Shown here one piece after another: positions 6,223 through 6,458 of a stretch of 6,458 nt of DNA. Origin of the DNA: Solobacterium sp. UBA1789 (GTDB lineage: Bacteria > Bacillota_I > Bacilli_A > Erysipelotrichales > Erysipelotrichaceae); NCBI GenBank assembly GCA_002314515.1, contig DCGB01000073.1, positions 13,984-20,441 of the forward strand. The letters are read 5' to 3'. The stretch's first letter is position 1, and each line of letters starts with the position of its first letter. A program made the position numbers and the translations under genes. The notes beneath the pieces were generated by a model. It searched no databases. It was not told where the DNA came from and saw nothing but the letters and a program-made list of their open reading frames with translations.

Positions 6223-6458
6223 AACGGCTTCTGCTTAATTATACTATATTTTCTAGGAAATGATTTTGGCGTCTTCTTCTCTTTATTTATATAAGCAATT
6301 ATTCTTTTTGAATTATCACTTAAGTATTCTTCGTTTATTTCTATATTGTTAAAACCTAATTGTTTAATGGCAAATTTTGATGATTCTATTTCATTTATTC
6401 CATCTAACCCTCTTAAAGCAATGAAAGATCCATCTATTTTTACCATCGCACCACATAG
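6219..6458 (-). CDS. rsmG: 16S rRNA (guanine-N7) methyltransferase RsmG, C-terminal part
   Basis: RsmG (GidB) uses S-adenosylmethionine to methylate G527 of 16S rRNA; its loss gives low-level streptomycin resistance. Only the last 79 codons are in the window, and the frame stays open through the edge (Leu-Cys-Gly-Ala before the first Met seen), so the 5' part with the SAM-binding motifs lies outside. The visible end matches the family: KIDGSFIALRG (strand and glycine turn), then E-rich helix, RIIAYINKEKKTP, and the closing PRK.S..KQKPL, equivalent to the conserved PR..G.P.K.PL tail. The position directly upstream of noc-parA-parB supports the call. The stop codon overlaps the noc start by four bases. 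The Met at 6446 is internal and should not be taken as the start. Confidence 0.9.
   Translation of the reverse strand, partial: LCGAMVKIDGSFIALRGLDGINEIESSKFAIKQLGFNNIEINEEYLSDNSKRIIAYINKEKKTPKSFPRKYSIIKQKPL

Noticed and set aside
1..6458. CRISPR array, insertion sequence, tRNA or rRNA, complete parS or NBS palindrome
   Set aside because: I looked on both strands and saw no regularly spaced repeats, transposase-like frames with terminal repeats, tRNA-like cloverleaf, TGTTTCACGTGAAACA or TTTCCCGGGAAA.

Overview
The window looks like an origin-proximal piece of a low-GC Gram-positive (Bacillota) chromosome, most likely an Erysipelotrichia- or Bacilli-like anaerobe. The evidence is AT-rich DNA, strong GGAGG/AGGAG-type ribosome sites, the gene order rsmG-noc-parA-parB (in known genomes this lies beside oriC, downstream of mnmE-mnmG), and a sortase. 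The genus assignment is inference.

Right part (2.6-6.46 kb, minus strand): a very tightly packed operon. It runs from the 3' end of rsmG (cut by the window edge) through noc, parA (soj), parB (spo0J), an M28-family zinc metallopeptidase and a TelA-family protein. Junctions are a 4-base overlap, then gaps of 9, 1, 0 and 16 bases, so the peptidase and telA appear to be co-transcribed with the chromosome-partition genes. ParA is the deviant Walker ATPase. ParB is the parS-binding CTPase clamp and carries the N-terminal motif that stimulates ParA. Noc is the ParB paralogue that in relatives keeps the division machinery off the nucleoid. The operon ends at a bidirectional hairpin terminator just after telA.

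Left part (1-1.4 kb, plus strand): a class B-like sortase (start at 55) with its own terminator, then a short remnant of a DUF3990-family gene overlapping a small Xre-type helix-turn-helix gene. The remnant looks like debris from a deletion. The helix-turn-helix gene converges on telA and shares its terminator.

Main oddities are: a sortase with His and Cys but Val where the catalytic Arg is expected; a Noc that cannot encode the usual N-terminal membrane-binding helix; a cytoplasmic-looking M28 peptidase plus TelA appended to parAB; and a ribosome site for the DUF3990 remnant buried in the sortase terminator. I found no RNA genes, CRISPR array, insertion sequence or complete parS site. No stretch above 300 bases lacks a gene.
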